Below the pieces are notes generated by a model. That model saw only the letters and a list, made by a program, of their open reading frames with translations. It searched no databases and was not told where the DNA came from. From contig JAKULF010000005.1 in the NCBI GenBank assembly GCA_022661535.1, forward strand, positions 1,736,001-1,800,000: 64,000 bases of DNA, read 5' to 3'. The position numbers and the translations under genes were made by a program. The stretch comes from Eutypa lata. Its lineage: Eukaryota > Ascomycota > Sordariomycetes > Xylariales > Diatrypaceae. Shown here piece after piece: positions 24,919 to 36,687 of this stretch. The stretch's first letter is position 1. Each line of letters begins with the position of its first letter.

Positions 24919-27900
24919 CTACAGCATGTCCCTAGTTAGGTTAGGTGGGGACATGCACACACAAAAAAGGTGACTGGGAAAAAGGGAACGCCAGAGGCAG
25001 AGAGGATGATGATGGGCGAATGGGCACAAATGAATACATATGCACAGAAAGGGATCCCTATCACTACCTAACCAATAGGAATAGGCAATTTATAAGAGGT
25101 GCGGGTATTACAAGGTACGTTGACAGTGATTGATTTTTGCCCAATCAGGCATGTATATATTCTTTATATGCATCCTACAACGGTGTATGTGCATACAACC
25201 CTGTACAGTAAGGAATGAGCAGGCATCTCCATCAACGTACCTATGTACATGGCTCGAACGAGATTGGGCAGCCACCACAACCGCCCACAATTTGAGGTTA
25301 GCGGCGGTTGTAGTAACGGCATGCATCCTTCTTAGGGTTGATGGTGGGTCAGTGTTCATATTACAAGCATAAGAAAGCAGGGGGAGTCAAGGTCCACTAC
25401 CTAGGTAGGTAAGAAAGCCACTTACTATTACAAACTATCTTGATAAAATACCCATACATACATGTGTGTATTCCGTAGTGACATTTTGAAGGTCCGATGG
25501 AGAAGACGATGGAGGAGAAACTCCTAAGCTTGATGGTCTACAACTAGCTAATCTTTTGAAGGTTTTCCGGTTGTAAAGACGAAGTTGTTGGGAATATCTA
25601 CGCTACGATATTCAACACTTACAGTAAGTTTTAAGATAGAAGCGTGCGAGTTTATTGTGGCCAGATATTAAGTTGGCTTGAACTCGTTTTTATCGACTCT
25701 ATCAGTATCTTGGTTTCCGTGCTTCTGAAAAGTGAATTCAAGGTGCATTCAAAGAATACCTAGAAAATGGGATATGTCAATTTTCCCTTGATTAAACTTT
25801 AAGGTTAACTGTTCTCCTTAGCTAGGTACCCAGTGGACATAATAAGATCCGCCACAAGTCTGGTTGTTTCTCAGTATTCTCTCCTAAACGATATGATGCT
25901 TCTAGGCGCAAGTCCTTCATGATAGCCCTTTCCAGTAATGGTAACAAGTTCGTCAACTAAATTCTACTTACATAACTAGTAGTCCTCATCTTCCTTGACT
26001 CTGCGATGGGGTTCTTTTCTCGAGCTGTCCGGGCGTTAGCAGGGGGTTGCTTGTCTTTAGTGGGTGCAATCCTTGAGATCAGATCACAGGGATTCGGTTA
26101 CGCGGGCACACGGACGACAAAAGATAGTTTAGTGGTCTCTGCCAGGTTCTGCTAGCTGATTTTCATGAATTCAAGTAACGAGTTTATTTCGCGAATGGCA
26201 AGGAATGACCGCATCTTCTCTTCTGCAGTGGTAAGGGGCCGCCAAGCAACTCAGAACAACATCGAGGAAAGATCAAAATATTATCCACCGACAAACTACC
26301 TTTGAAAACAAGATAGATACGCTATTTAGCTTGCGGAAGTCCGACATAGCTTAAAGTTAGGAGGTTAGCTATCTATAATCTTATGTATGTAGTAGGAAAA
26401 TACTCGTTTAATACCAAAATGATTACTTAATTAGTCCCATAGCCGAAAGAAGATGTGCATGATACCGGTGGCCATTTTTAATAATACATCATATCATCTA
26501 ATAACAATGTACGTACAGACTTGGGTTTATAAGTCGACACGCTTTGAATTGGACACGGGAAAGGTTCGCCATCAATCTTAATTCTAAGCCCAAAAGCATA
26601 TCATTAACTACATAGCAGATACGTACAATACGTGGGTTGGGTAGGTATGTTTCAAGCTTGAATGTGAAAAGGCATTAGTAAAGGAATGAAGAAGAATATC
26701 GGGGACCTTAACTATGCTATCAGTGTCTCTGAAATGGGTGTGATAAAGAAAGGGACAGCGACTCAATACCATACAGCGAGACATTTCGCATAGTTTCTAT
26801 GTCTCTTCCGTTGGCCTTGAAAACGACCCTACTTCAGCAAACCTGCCTATCGTCTAAGACACTTTTAGACATCGCTCAGCGGAGGGGCGATGGGGTAGGA
26901 CCAGAACAACCGACGCGTAGTGCTAATTTCCGCCTGCTTAGGTGCTTATTATTAGTGCGATATAACCGACAGCTTATTAGGGGAATCTTTGCGCAGTGAA
27001 GAGCTACATACCTAGGTAACTAATGGTTGACGGGCCCATCTAGTAATTACCGAGAGAAACAAACCAAGGCGAAAATTAAACAGATTTTGTTCACATTTTT
27101 TGTTACTGGGCTTGGTCATAGCTTACTGTAGGAGTGACGTTGCTGCAAAGTTCGTATAGGCCTTGTTACTTAAATGGAGGCGGCAGGCAGGCAAGCAAAC
27201 CCCTCCAGGCAACGTTTCGAAACATGTTCAATAGGGCTGTTGAAAGAACAACTCGATCTGGAAGAACAAGTTCTAGTATCAATCAACGTTGGGTTGGTAT
27301 TTGCCTCCACAAAGTCTTACCTATTTGTAGAAGTCTTTATTCAGACCAGAAGGTGGTAGTTAACCAATGCTTCTGTAGACATGAGAAGCATCAGGTACGT
27401 ATTAACTATGCTGTACATGAAATTACTGGCAGGCTCGGTCAATGAAGCCGAGAACCAATCCATACAGACTATGCAGTTAAATATCATCTATGAACATAAT
27501 TCGAACAAGGCAGGTAGGCTGTGCCTCTAGATATCTAGACTCCACAAGAGTAAGCTCCTTTATCGAAATCATTTTTATGTCGACCTAATTTAGGCCCATG
27601 CACAGTCGCATTTCTCTCTCATGAATCATGACCGCGGATGTTCATCGCATGGCACGCACTCAGGGATCGCTTACCAGGGGGATACCGTATATTGGTAGGT
27701 ACCTAACCTAATGTAGGTACGCAGGTACGCAGTTCGAATCTGAAACACGTCTGCCACGACTGCCCCGCCTACCAGCCCTGCTTCAGAATATTTGAAAAAT
27801 AGAAACGGAGACCACATGCAGGACATGGTAGTAAAGAGAGTAACCCGAATCATCGGCGCTAATCTTTTCCTTGATTAAATCATTATAGTCCACCCATTCA

Positions 27901-30900
27901 TCCCCCACACAAATTATCGGCGCTTTTATCGAAGACCATGCCAAGTTGGATGGATGTCTGTGCCTCCACCGCTGCGGTAGCTTATGTACCTACGTACTTA
28001 TTCACGACCTTGACGCCAACCATTCGCGGGATAGTTTCTGGCGAACAGGTAAAAAGGCACATCCCGTGTGGATGGCCGGAAACCGGATGCTCCCTAGCTG
28101 CTTGGATTTTCATTAATTTATCCACGAGGCTAGACTCTGGAGATAACTCGCGCAGGTGGGCGATAATGACTGATGCCCATGTCAGCTCTCCATGGTGGAC
28201 ACATACCTACCTATTATCCATGGAGAATGAGATCGCTTTTTAGTGTTTCTAGCTATGTAGTTACATGTTTAAAGAGACCATTTTATAGTCTTCCATTTGT
28301 CGGTTTTGAGGTTATATACTTCAATGTTTAAAACCACCACTTTGCAGACTGGCATTGCAACACCAACTAACTAACTGCAAGCTCCCCAATTGTGTGATCA
28401 GTCCACATTCACACTTCCACAGGCTACATATGACTTAGTAATTTGTTACGTACAAGGCGCCAGGTACACAAGCAGATATTCGAGATAAAAGCTTTTTGGT
28501 GTAATGATTATCAATTTACGACTATGCTCGTGCAATGTCTGGTGACGACTTCGATGTGGGGTAATTAGAAGCGGTTCTGAAAGCAGCAGGCGGAGTGTGT
28601 TTGATCGCCATGTCCAGTTGAGCACGGAAACTTGAAACAATCGCAACATCCCGAAAATGTGGTCTTTTCCAGCCACACAATCCACAAAAAGCCGATTCCC
28701 ACTTGCTTTGATCGCGACGCTATTTTGCGGAACCTCGTGTACTATCCATATGTGACCTGACTTGACCTGACCTCACCGTCAATGGTGTTGACATTATTAT
28801 TCCGTATGCTCTCTCCGGGCTAGTAATTCAAGCGAGAAATAGGGAGAAAGTACAGTCAGTCTATGCAAGAGAACTAACATCAACCCATCTGAAATGATAG
28901 ATCATCGGATGCTCGTACCCTAAAGGCAAGAGAACACTTACTCATGCTAAAAGGATGGAGAGCCAAGTCCATGTTGCATCGTCACCAGATGCAAAACCAC
29001 TCTGTAATTTAACTAATGGCTTACGATGCAACCCTAGCACCTAAACGAACTGCAAACTTTTTTACAAAACTGCAGCTATCGATCGAAACAATCAGCTGTT
29101 CCCGCCAATACCTTGAGTAGGAAGCTTCCGAACGTCTAGTTACTTCTTCTGCCTTCACCATCTTCATTATAAACAGTGAACAGAGGTTCGACAGGCTGTC
29201 AAGGATCCCTTTGGCACGCCACACCGAATAATTTATTCTTAGACAGATTGCGGCTTACGAGCCCATCGTGAATTGATATTGCATGGCGTGACGCTCTCAG
29301 AAAATCGACTGAGTAGTAGGTAGTTAGATGTAGGTACCTGAAATATGCCTGCAGAATCAATCACCATATCCATTCAATTGCGCCACAAGGATACAGCACA
29401 CTCAAGTGGCTGCATACGAAGTGTACAAACAAGTGTGCAGTCTACCTACGTTATACGCACCTAACCAGTTGATGCTAGAGAAAATACAAAGAGACAATTA
29501 TCGCAAAAAGACTAGGATAAGATCAGATCGACAATCTGGCAGTGGGGATCGATATGATAATAGTCCATTTCGATTATCTTGTTTCATCTACCCTTGGGTT
29601 TAACATCTAGGCGAAGCTTATTATCACCTACTAACTAGTATACGTGATCATCGCACGAACATTTTGTAGCCTCTATCCAATGGGCTATTTCTCAACAAGC
29701 CAATGGTGTGGCGGGAGAGCTTAACGTTGGAGTTGCGTATCGCCCTGCATTTGGTGAGCTGTTCGGGCGACTGATTGGCCTGCATACTTAGATCTTGGGT
29801 ACTCATCTGATTTTGAATCTCACTCACATTTCTCTATCGAGCGGGGGCCCCTTGATAAAAATAGATTTGTCTTCAACGCCTCCAAACAACCTAAAAGCCG
29901 CTGCTTCACATCTCGTTGGTCTGACTTGGTGGTCTCCCGTCCAAATGGCTATCGCTTCCCGCAGATACTACGCTGGCCGCAGATACTGAAGGCCCAACTA
30001 ATGCCCCGGCGGCTCGGTTGTTAGCTACCTAGTATACGCAAGGCGGCGGTGTGCTAAAAGAATGGAATTGCCCAATCTCATTGGCCGCTATCTGCTTATT
30101 GTGTGCTAGGGCTTAAATCGAATGAATAAACAACACATATCCACCAGCGTTTATAGAGATTTATCAGAGTTGTTTCTAATCGAGCTCTTTCATCGTCAAT
30201 GCCGTTGAAGAAAACGTGGGGTGCCGGGATGCTACCTATCAGATCTACACATGAATCATCAATTCCTGACCTCCACAGCCGACAGCAGCTGCTCCTGTTA
30301 TCCCGGCCGCCCGAGCAGGCTAGGATATAACTAGCATTTATCATATTATTCTCTTACTACACTATCTCAACAATCGTAGACGTCCTAGCTCTACGATGCT
30401 ACGCTGAACCGAATTTGGTTACCTGGCTTGCGAAGTTGGCCAGCCACTTTACCTTTCCAGACTCAAGGTTCGTACACCGAATCTCTTGCTACTTTGGTTC
30501 AAGTGGACCAGAATATGCATCTACCTACATAGGACCGCCGCGCACCTGCTTGCTCTATGATGGAGATGTTGAAACAACAGGAACTCGAGCCCATGAAACA
30601 TCCCAAATCATTCATGTTTCCATCACACTGGCGCTCACAGCTTAGTGTTCCTCATGAGACATATCTGGTGCCAAGCCGATGGAGCGTTAGACACATCATG
30701 CAGAGCTCGAAGCCGCATCTCATTGGTGTGCCTGAAAAGAAGCGCAAGGGCACACATGCAAGACAGCAACGTCGGGTAATAGTTGACGAACTTATGATGC
30801 TACATGGATCCATCACGGAGGCTAATCGGCGCAAGGTCAAGCTGCTTCTTAGCCCTTTGGGGAGCCGAGAGGCGATCACTCGACAGAATCACATACAAAA

Positions 30901-31686
30901 AAAAAAAAACCATAATATCTGAAACACCCGACGCTGGGCTCTCGGTGCAAGTTCGTGAGATTTAGCGTACCTGCCTATTTTAGGAGATGAAACACCGTCC
31001 CCTTATCACACGCATCTCTTTAGTCTTCCAGAACGAATTCTACAAGGGATCAGATAGACGAAAAGAGAGTTATCCACCTATTCGAGTTACCATTCGATCG
31101 TAATGGGCCCAGGTTGAGTTTGTGTGCCTAGATTCTCAACCCATTGATTCTTCACGATGCAAATTAACTAACAGGTAACTATATAACTCTAACTACACGT
31201 AGTTCATCTAGCACATACCTAGGTGAACTAAACGCCTGAAGCCTGGGCGCGTGGTTACAATAGACTTACTGCGGCCTATGATCAGGCCTTGGAGTCTGGG
31301 ATAAATTACTTGACAACCATTTACCGACCCGCTCTAGCGTCAAGGTATTGGGTATGTAGCCTCTTCCGAGATCGTTAATAAAGCCGGCGGCTACACGCAT
31401 GGGTTCGGATCGGCTGCTAAAGCGAGATCTTGCCTAATCCTCACGCTCTCGTTATAAGAATATACCATCAGTGCTAGGCTCTCTTTTTCTTCAACATGTT
31501 CGCATGAGCAATTGGAAAATACATAGGCAGATAAGTGCTTTCATCCTATGTACCGCAACTTGACAACTTTGGCTACCAAGATACCCTGAAGCACTTACTG
31601 TGCATCGACTGCTAGGCTGAATGGGGGTATGACAGCACAAGCGAGAAGTTTAATAGTGACATCGTGGGGTGAACATTGGAAATAAG
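24919..31686. other. Gene-poor region, left part
   Basis: Nearly 7 kb with no supported gene. Open frames are at most about 120 codons, and none resembles a known protein or joins to a neighbour by convincing splice sites. I saw no terminal repeats, transposase or reverse-transcriptase motifs, and no tRNA. TACCTAGGTA-like palindromes recur (25399, 27009, 27698). Base composition looks moderate rather than extremely AT-rich. Confidence 0.5.
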
Positions 31687-32097
31687 ATGTGCGTACTATT
31701 ACTCCGTAGTCCCGCAGCAAGGTCATCCCCCGGCTACAACTTCGTCACCATCGTCATCTATGGGACGGACCGGTTAATAAAGATCGAAAAGAGCCTCCTC
31801 GTGTTCAACATCTCGATGGATGCGCTTGCTTCAGAATATACAGTAAGTGTCAATGTGAGTAACCACACTTGCCACACTTCTCTTTGATGCTTTACACGAG
31901 AATCTCAATAGGCTTTGAAGGATTCAGTGATTTGTGTTTTAGCCTCAACCGACGAAGAGACGGTGTTTGAGATGCTGCTCTTCTGTGCCTGCGTCTACCC
32001 TCGTAAAGATCCTAATTTATTACTGGTCAGAAAATCCCATCGATTTCCATCTTTGGTCATGTACGTGATCTCTCTTACCACTTACTACTTTTTTTGA
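31687..32097 (+). pseudogene. Possible degenerate BTB/POZ-domain gene
   Basis: Two exons, 31687-31842 and 31912-32097, join across a good intron (CA|GTAAGT ... AATAG|GCT) in the same phase. The product reads YNFVTIVIYGTDRLIKIEKS, LLVFNISMDALASEYT, then ALKDSVICVLASTDEETVFE and MLLFCACVYPRKD. This follows the order of fungal BTB domains: a strand (VTIVVG..), 'kshLl..Sp.f.a', then acidic 'DeetvfemLl...Y'. The expected S-P-x-F at the helix start is degenerate (NISMD), and the product ends soon after the domain. I call it a decayed or truncated BTB gene with low confidence. It lies alone in a gene-poor region. Confidence 0.35.
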
Positions 32098-35000
32098 CTA
32101 CTACCTACTACGGACGATGTGATGTTGGCGCTTGGTCATAGCTCTTAGCGTCTCCTCGTTTCACATCTCGGTACTACTTGCCTCTAGGCTAGTAAGAGAT
32201 CGGCTTGTTTCAGCCTTTTTCCAGCACCTCACTGTTACCCCCGGCTATCATCAACATAACCTTTGAGTGAAATCCGACCATGGTAAATATCATATTGCAA
32301 CCTTGTGATGAGATATACTGCTCAAAGCGGGCTCCTTCCGCTGACAAAATACAACGCTTTGATAACAACAGACTTAGTGTTTCTTTACGAATCAGACTTC
32401 TGAAACGTTGATATAAAAAAAGGTGGCATGTGTTTCAGATATTGGACGGTAAAATCTTTCATCTACAAATCCTCCGAGGGCACGACTTTGCCCGCATTCT
32501 TCCACAAGTAAATGACTATAGCCACAAGCTTATCGATACGGAATCCAGACTCATCAACCCATCTCTAATTACTAGTCTAAGTAACTAGCGAATAACTACG
32601 TTAAGTCTCGACATCGCACGATATGCACGGTCTAGATTCATAGGGATTTTCACTTGATCAGATATGCACGACTGCGTTCCATGGCACACACGCCTATGAA
32701 CTCAATGCAGCCAACACGAGAATTGAAGTGGCTAAGACAGACTGGACAGACAATAGCTAGTTATTCGCTTGTCCGGGATTTTACGGTAGCCCTGCCCTAG
32801 GTCCCTCGAGTCCCAAGGGTCCGCCTGCCGCTAGTCGGGAAGAGGATACCGCCTGGCGGAGGGGAGATCGTCATCTGAAACCGGCGGGGCCCCTGCTGTC
32901 CCGATGTACGATGGGTCCCACGCCTGTGACGGCTGCTTGGCGTCCTCTTCGGCATAAACTTCGAGGATCTAGAAGGGAACTAGGCTGATGGGGTCCTGCG
33001 TGCCTCGCGATCTGTGCGAGCCCTCCCTGCCTCCGCGTCGTCGTCGTCGTCGTCGTCGTCGGCCAACCTCGTCCTCGTTGGAGATCCCATGCTTGTGCCT
33101 GCTTGCCATGCAGCATGCTCGACCGTTGCCGGGGGACCATGCAATGCCATGGGTCACCCCTTGTTATCATATCACCAACGCTTCCTCTAACTAGTTAGAG
33201 GGGCCTACGAATGACAGCTTCGTCGTCGTGGAGGCTCTCTCGGCCCACGTTGAACATGCACGCACAGATCCTGTTCATGCTTCACTCTAAGATCTGGCAG
33301 TCATCATCGACTATCATTAAGTGAGACCGTGGTGGTCGTCCTCCCCGTCTGCCCGTGCCTATTTATGTCATCATCGTGAGTCGAAAGTCACCCCGAGCAT
33401 CTGGTGAGCTTTAGCCATGTACATACATCGAGGACCCGTCCCGTTCGCCCAGGCTCACCGAGTCTCTTTAATAAGGATTGTACATAGTTAGTTAGTTACC
33501 CTTATCACAAGTCAAGTATATCGATCTACACATGGGACATCCTTATTCCACATCCCAGATGCGTGAGGCAGCCCTCTCGCCACTTATTCATTAGGCTCTT
33601 CTTTTTTCTCCGTGTCTGACCAAGGCAGGTGCCCCGCAAGTCGGCCGACCGGCTGCCTACCCGCGGATGTCTTCTGCAGAGTTTTTTTTCTTCTTTTCTT
33701 TTCAAGGCGTGGGGACCCAGCAGCTGAGCTGGCTGGTTCTTATTTCTCCGAACGGTTACATCGATTGTTAATGCATCCATAACTAAATAGCGTCATAGTT
33801 TTTGATCTTGGAGGGGGACGGGGACGCCCGCCACCTTATGACCATTGCTAAGAGTGGCAAGCGTGCTGTGGCCCTTAGGCTTCGTCCATAACGTAGCCAC
33901 ATCTTCGGCTATGGTGACTATGTATGTACATATGTAGTTATGTACGTAATTTTAGTTGTGCTATATTGCAGTGTATTAAGTTCTTGTCCAGGCGGCATCC
34001 GACATCTCGGTATCTGAAGGGCCCTGTCAAGGCATGGTTGTTCTGGAATCGTCAGATTGATTTGGTAGCTCGGAGGTCACGGGATCTACAGATTATCCGT
34101 TCATGCGTTGAGAGACGCATAGTACGATATGCCATCTAGCGACGTCATGGGGCCACGATGTCTTGCTCACATGCAAGTAGCGCTCTCACTAGAAAGGGAA
34201 AAAAGGGCTCATGTAGAGAGACATCAACAACAATGAACTGTTGAAAGCATAAACAACAGCAACTTCGTGGATGGTACTGGTACAACAACGCGGACTAGTT
34301 TGGTGGCGGAAACTTATGCTTGAAGTCTAAAGGTGTTGATATGTTCAAACTCTAATACGATCATAAGCCTCATACATACCTAAATATATAGCCAACCAGC
34401 CAACTAACCAGCCAACAAGACAGAACTTTATGTCAGCCTTGGCAACCTGATCCGGAGCCTTTTGGGCATCCCATTGAGATCACATGCTGTCTAACATTTC
34501 GAGCGGATAAGCGGCGTATTAAGTTCGGTCACTACTGCCTCTTTAACCTTGCCGATTTATCCTCGAGGGTCCCAGAAGCCATCACCACTGGCTTAGCATT
34601 AACTCTATCGCCGCGCCTCCCACACCACCGGAGCTTACGGAAGATAGCTCGGGTATGCCTTATGGTGTGCTCCGGCGCACAGTCTCGTCGTATCTCGGGA
34701 AGAAACAAAGTTCCACCATAACTTAACTAGAGCCACATCTATCTTCTGAGTTCTACTACCGGGGGTATAGAATCCGATAATCCTACATAAACCCATCATG
34801 TTCTTTTTGACCCGGATAGACTTGATATGCAATGCACAAACCACCAAAACCACCTCAGCACGATGTTCCGTTCTACTCCGGGTTCAACATACAGTTCTAA
34901 TACTATTACCCCCCCTCCCCCCCGCGCGCTACCTACGCTTAACTTTAACCCCACGGAGAAACACCTCCGCAAAGGGATACGATATGGGCTTCCTTGAGGT

Positions 35001-36687
35001 CGCCACCTTCTGCCGTACCCCGGAGCATTTCGCCACCAGAAAGAGGTATGCTCTTATGTAGGTAGGTAGGCTTGGTAGAGGTCGTCCGCTGGCTCCGAGC
35101 CGGCTAGACGTAGTTAGGTAAGCAGGAAACTTTGCCTAAGTTGCAAGCTATACAACCTCAAATGAAGGACTATCTGGGTACTTATTGCACGGATGCTAGT
35201 TACTTCTACAGATACCTCAACAAAAAAACAAGAAAAAGACATCGCTTAAACTTACAGTGTTTCTCTGTCCCCCTTTCCGGACTCGCCACTCCGGATGTTC
35301 TGACCTACTTCGTGTAGCCGGCCTACGCACGTCGTCAGGACATGTCCGTGGTGGGTGGCAAAGGGGAAATGCCACCTTGCCCCATAGCATGGCGCTGACG
35401 GACTCGGAGTAGGAGGCACCTTGTTGCTGGCGATTATGCCCCCCCGACGGATAGTACCTTTTTGATTGATCTTGTCGCTGAAGACTGCGCATGGACGGAA
35501 GGACACGTGGAGTCAACTCGGAGTTCCCACGAGGCCAGAGTTGCTGTCTACCCTTACCGTATGCCTACAGTCCCCATGGAATTCCCAGCTCGTTCTTGAT
35601 TGTTCGTCAAAGGCAAGTATCTTCCCGTGGTTCCAAACTGATAAGTAAGCATTAGATAGGGAAATGGCATAGTTGAGGAATCAATGCTACGAGCCTGTTG
35701 TCTCTTGGTAGCATTCACTGATACAATTTTAACGGGAGTGCTGCTGAGAGTGGCTTTACTAGTCAGTACTGGCAGAAACAATGTAGCCAGTAAAATTCGC
35801 CTTAAAACGGTATCCTCACGAGGATATGTTACTATATCTCGATGGAGCATCCAGGCTCTACCCATTAACCCTTAGGTGTTGATTATGTTCCTTGCTCTGG
35901 TGATACTGCCATAAGGACTACCGTGTTCCTAATTTTTACTCCTTCGGTGCTCATGCTACATATTGGTGACCTTCTCGTAATAAATAAAGCATCGAAGAGA
36001 CCGCTGTGATTGCTCTACTACTTAAGTTTGTAGGGTATCTTAGAAGTAAAGTGGGATGTCAGAGTACCGAACCTGTAACACAAGAAGCCCTTTCGTGTAA
36101 GCGGTCTACTCTGTTAGCCATAGTATTGTCCCTGGTCGTGTATCATTTACCATAGGTACAGTCTCTCCAGGAAGAAGAACCAGACAGTTATGAAGAGTTG
36201 GCGAGTAATCTCCAGGGCTCAGTATTGCCAGGAATCTGTATCGGAAATATCTAGTTACATAAGTTGGTATCCCCTTGAAAACGCCTAAATACTAACATCT
36301 AACATAGCATCCCTCTGTTTAACCTAGTAGCTCCAAAAGCTACCGCATTACCACACCTATGAAATCACCTTCACACACATATGGATATATGTCGAAGCAC
36401 CGTCTTAACAGGGTTATACTGAAGCTTGGGAACTGCCTGAGATGGTTTGCGAGGACTTTAATGTATATCTGGAATCTGAAGAAGAAGAAGAAGAAAAAAA
36501 ACCCCACACGCTCGTTTGGAATGCAATATATAACCACCAAGACATGAAGAGGTATATATATATATGAGAATAAAACAACAAGTTTGGATATCTTTTATTG
36601 ACACACTCTCTCTTCTATAAACCACACAGTAGCAATTCTTACACTCCGAGCTTCTTCTTCATCTTCTTCTTCTTGGGATATTTCTTT
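32098..36687. other. Gene-poor region, right part
   Basis: About 4.6 kb without a supported gene. A locally GC-richer patch at 32790-33170 contains a CGT run. Small hairpins occur near 35278-35300 (CCGGA ... TCCGG) and 35354-35376 (GGTGGCA ... TGCCACC). A GAA-rich stretch near 36650-36690 includes the 3' end of the P450 gene. No transposon features were recognised. Confidence 0.5.
33035..33061. repeat. CGT trinucleotide microsatellite
   Basis: Nearly nine uninterrupted CGT/TCG units inside a GC-richer patch of the gene-poor region. It gives Arg-run frames on both strands that have no support as proteins. Confidence 0.85.

Noticed and set aside
24604..24939. Several overlapping frames of repeated MYVC / HTYI
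   Set aside because: They are products of the TACA microsatellite, which is open in all phases.
27725..27745. GTTCGAATC resembling a tRNA B box
   Set aside because: No A box at the right distance and no pairing acceptor stem.
30557..30922. 121-codon plus-strand frame in the gene-poor block
   Set aside because: No recognisable domain, no splice partner, and a poly-A end; kept only as an unsupported frame.
32871..33194. Arg-run frames on both strands near 33.0 kb
   Set aside because: They come from the CGT microsatellite in a GC-richer patch with no conserved motif.
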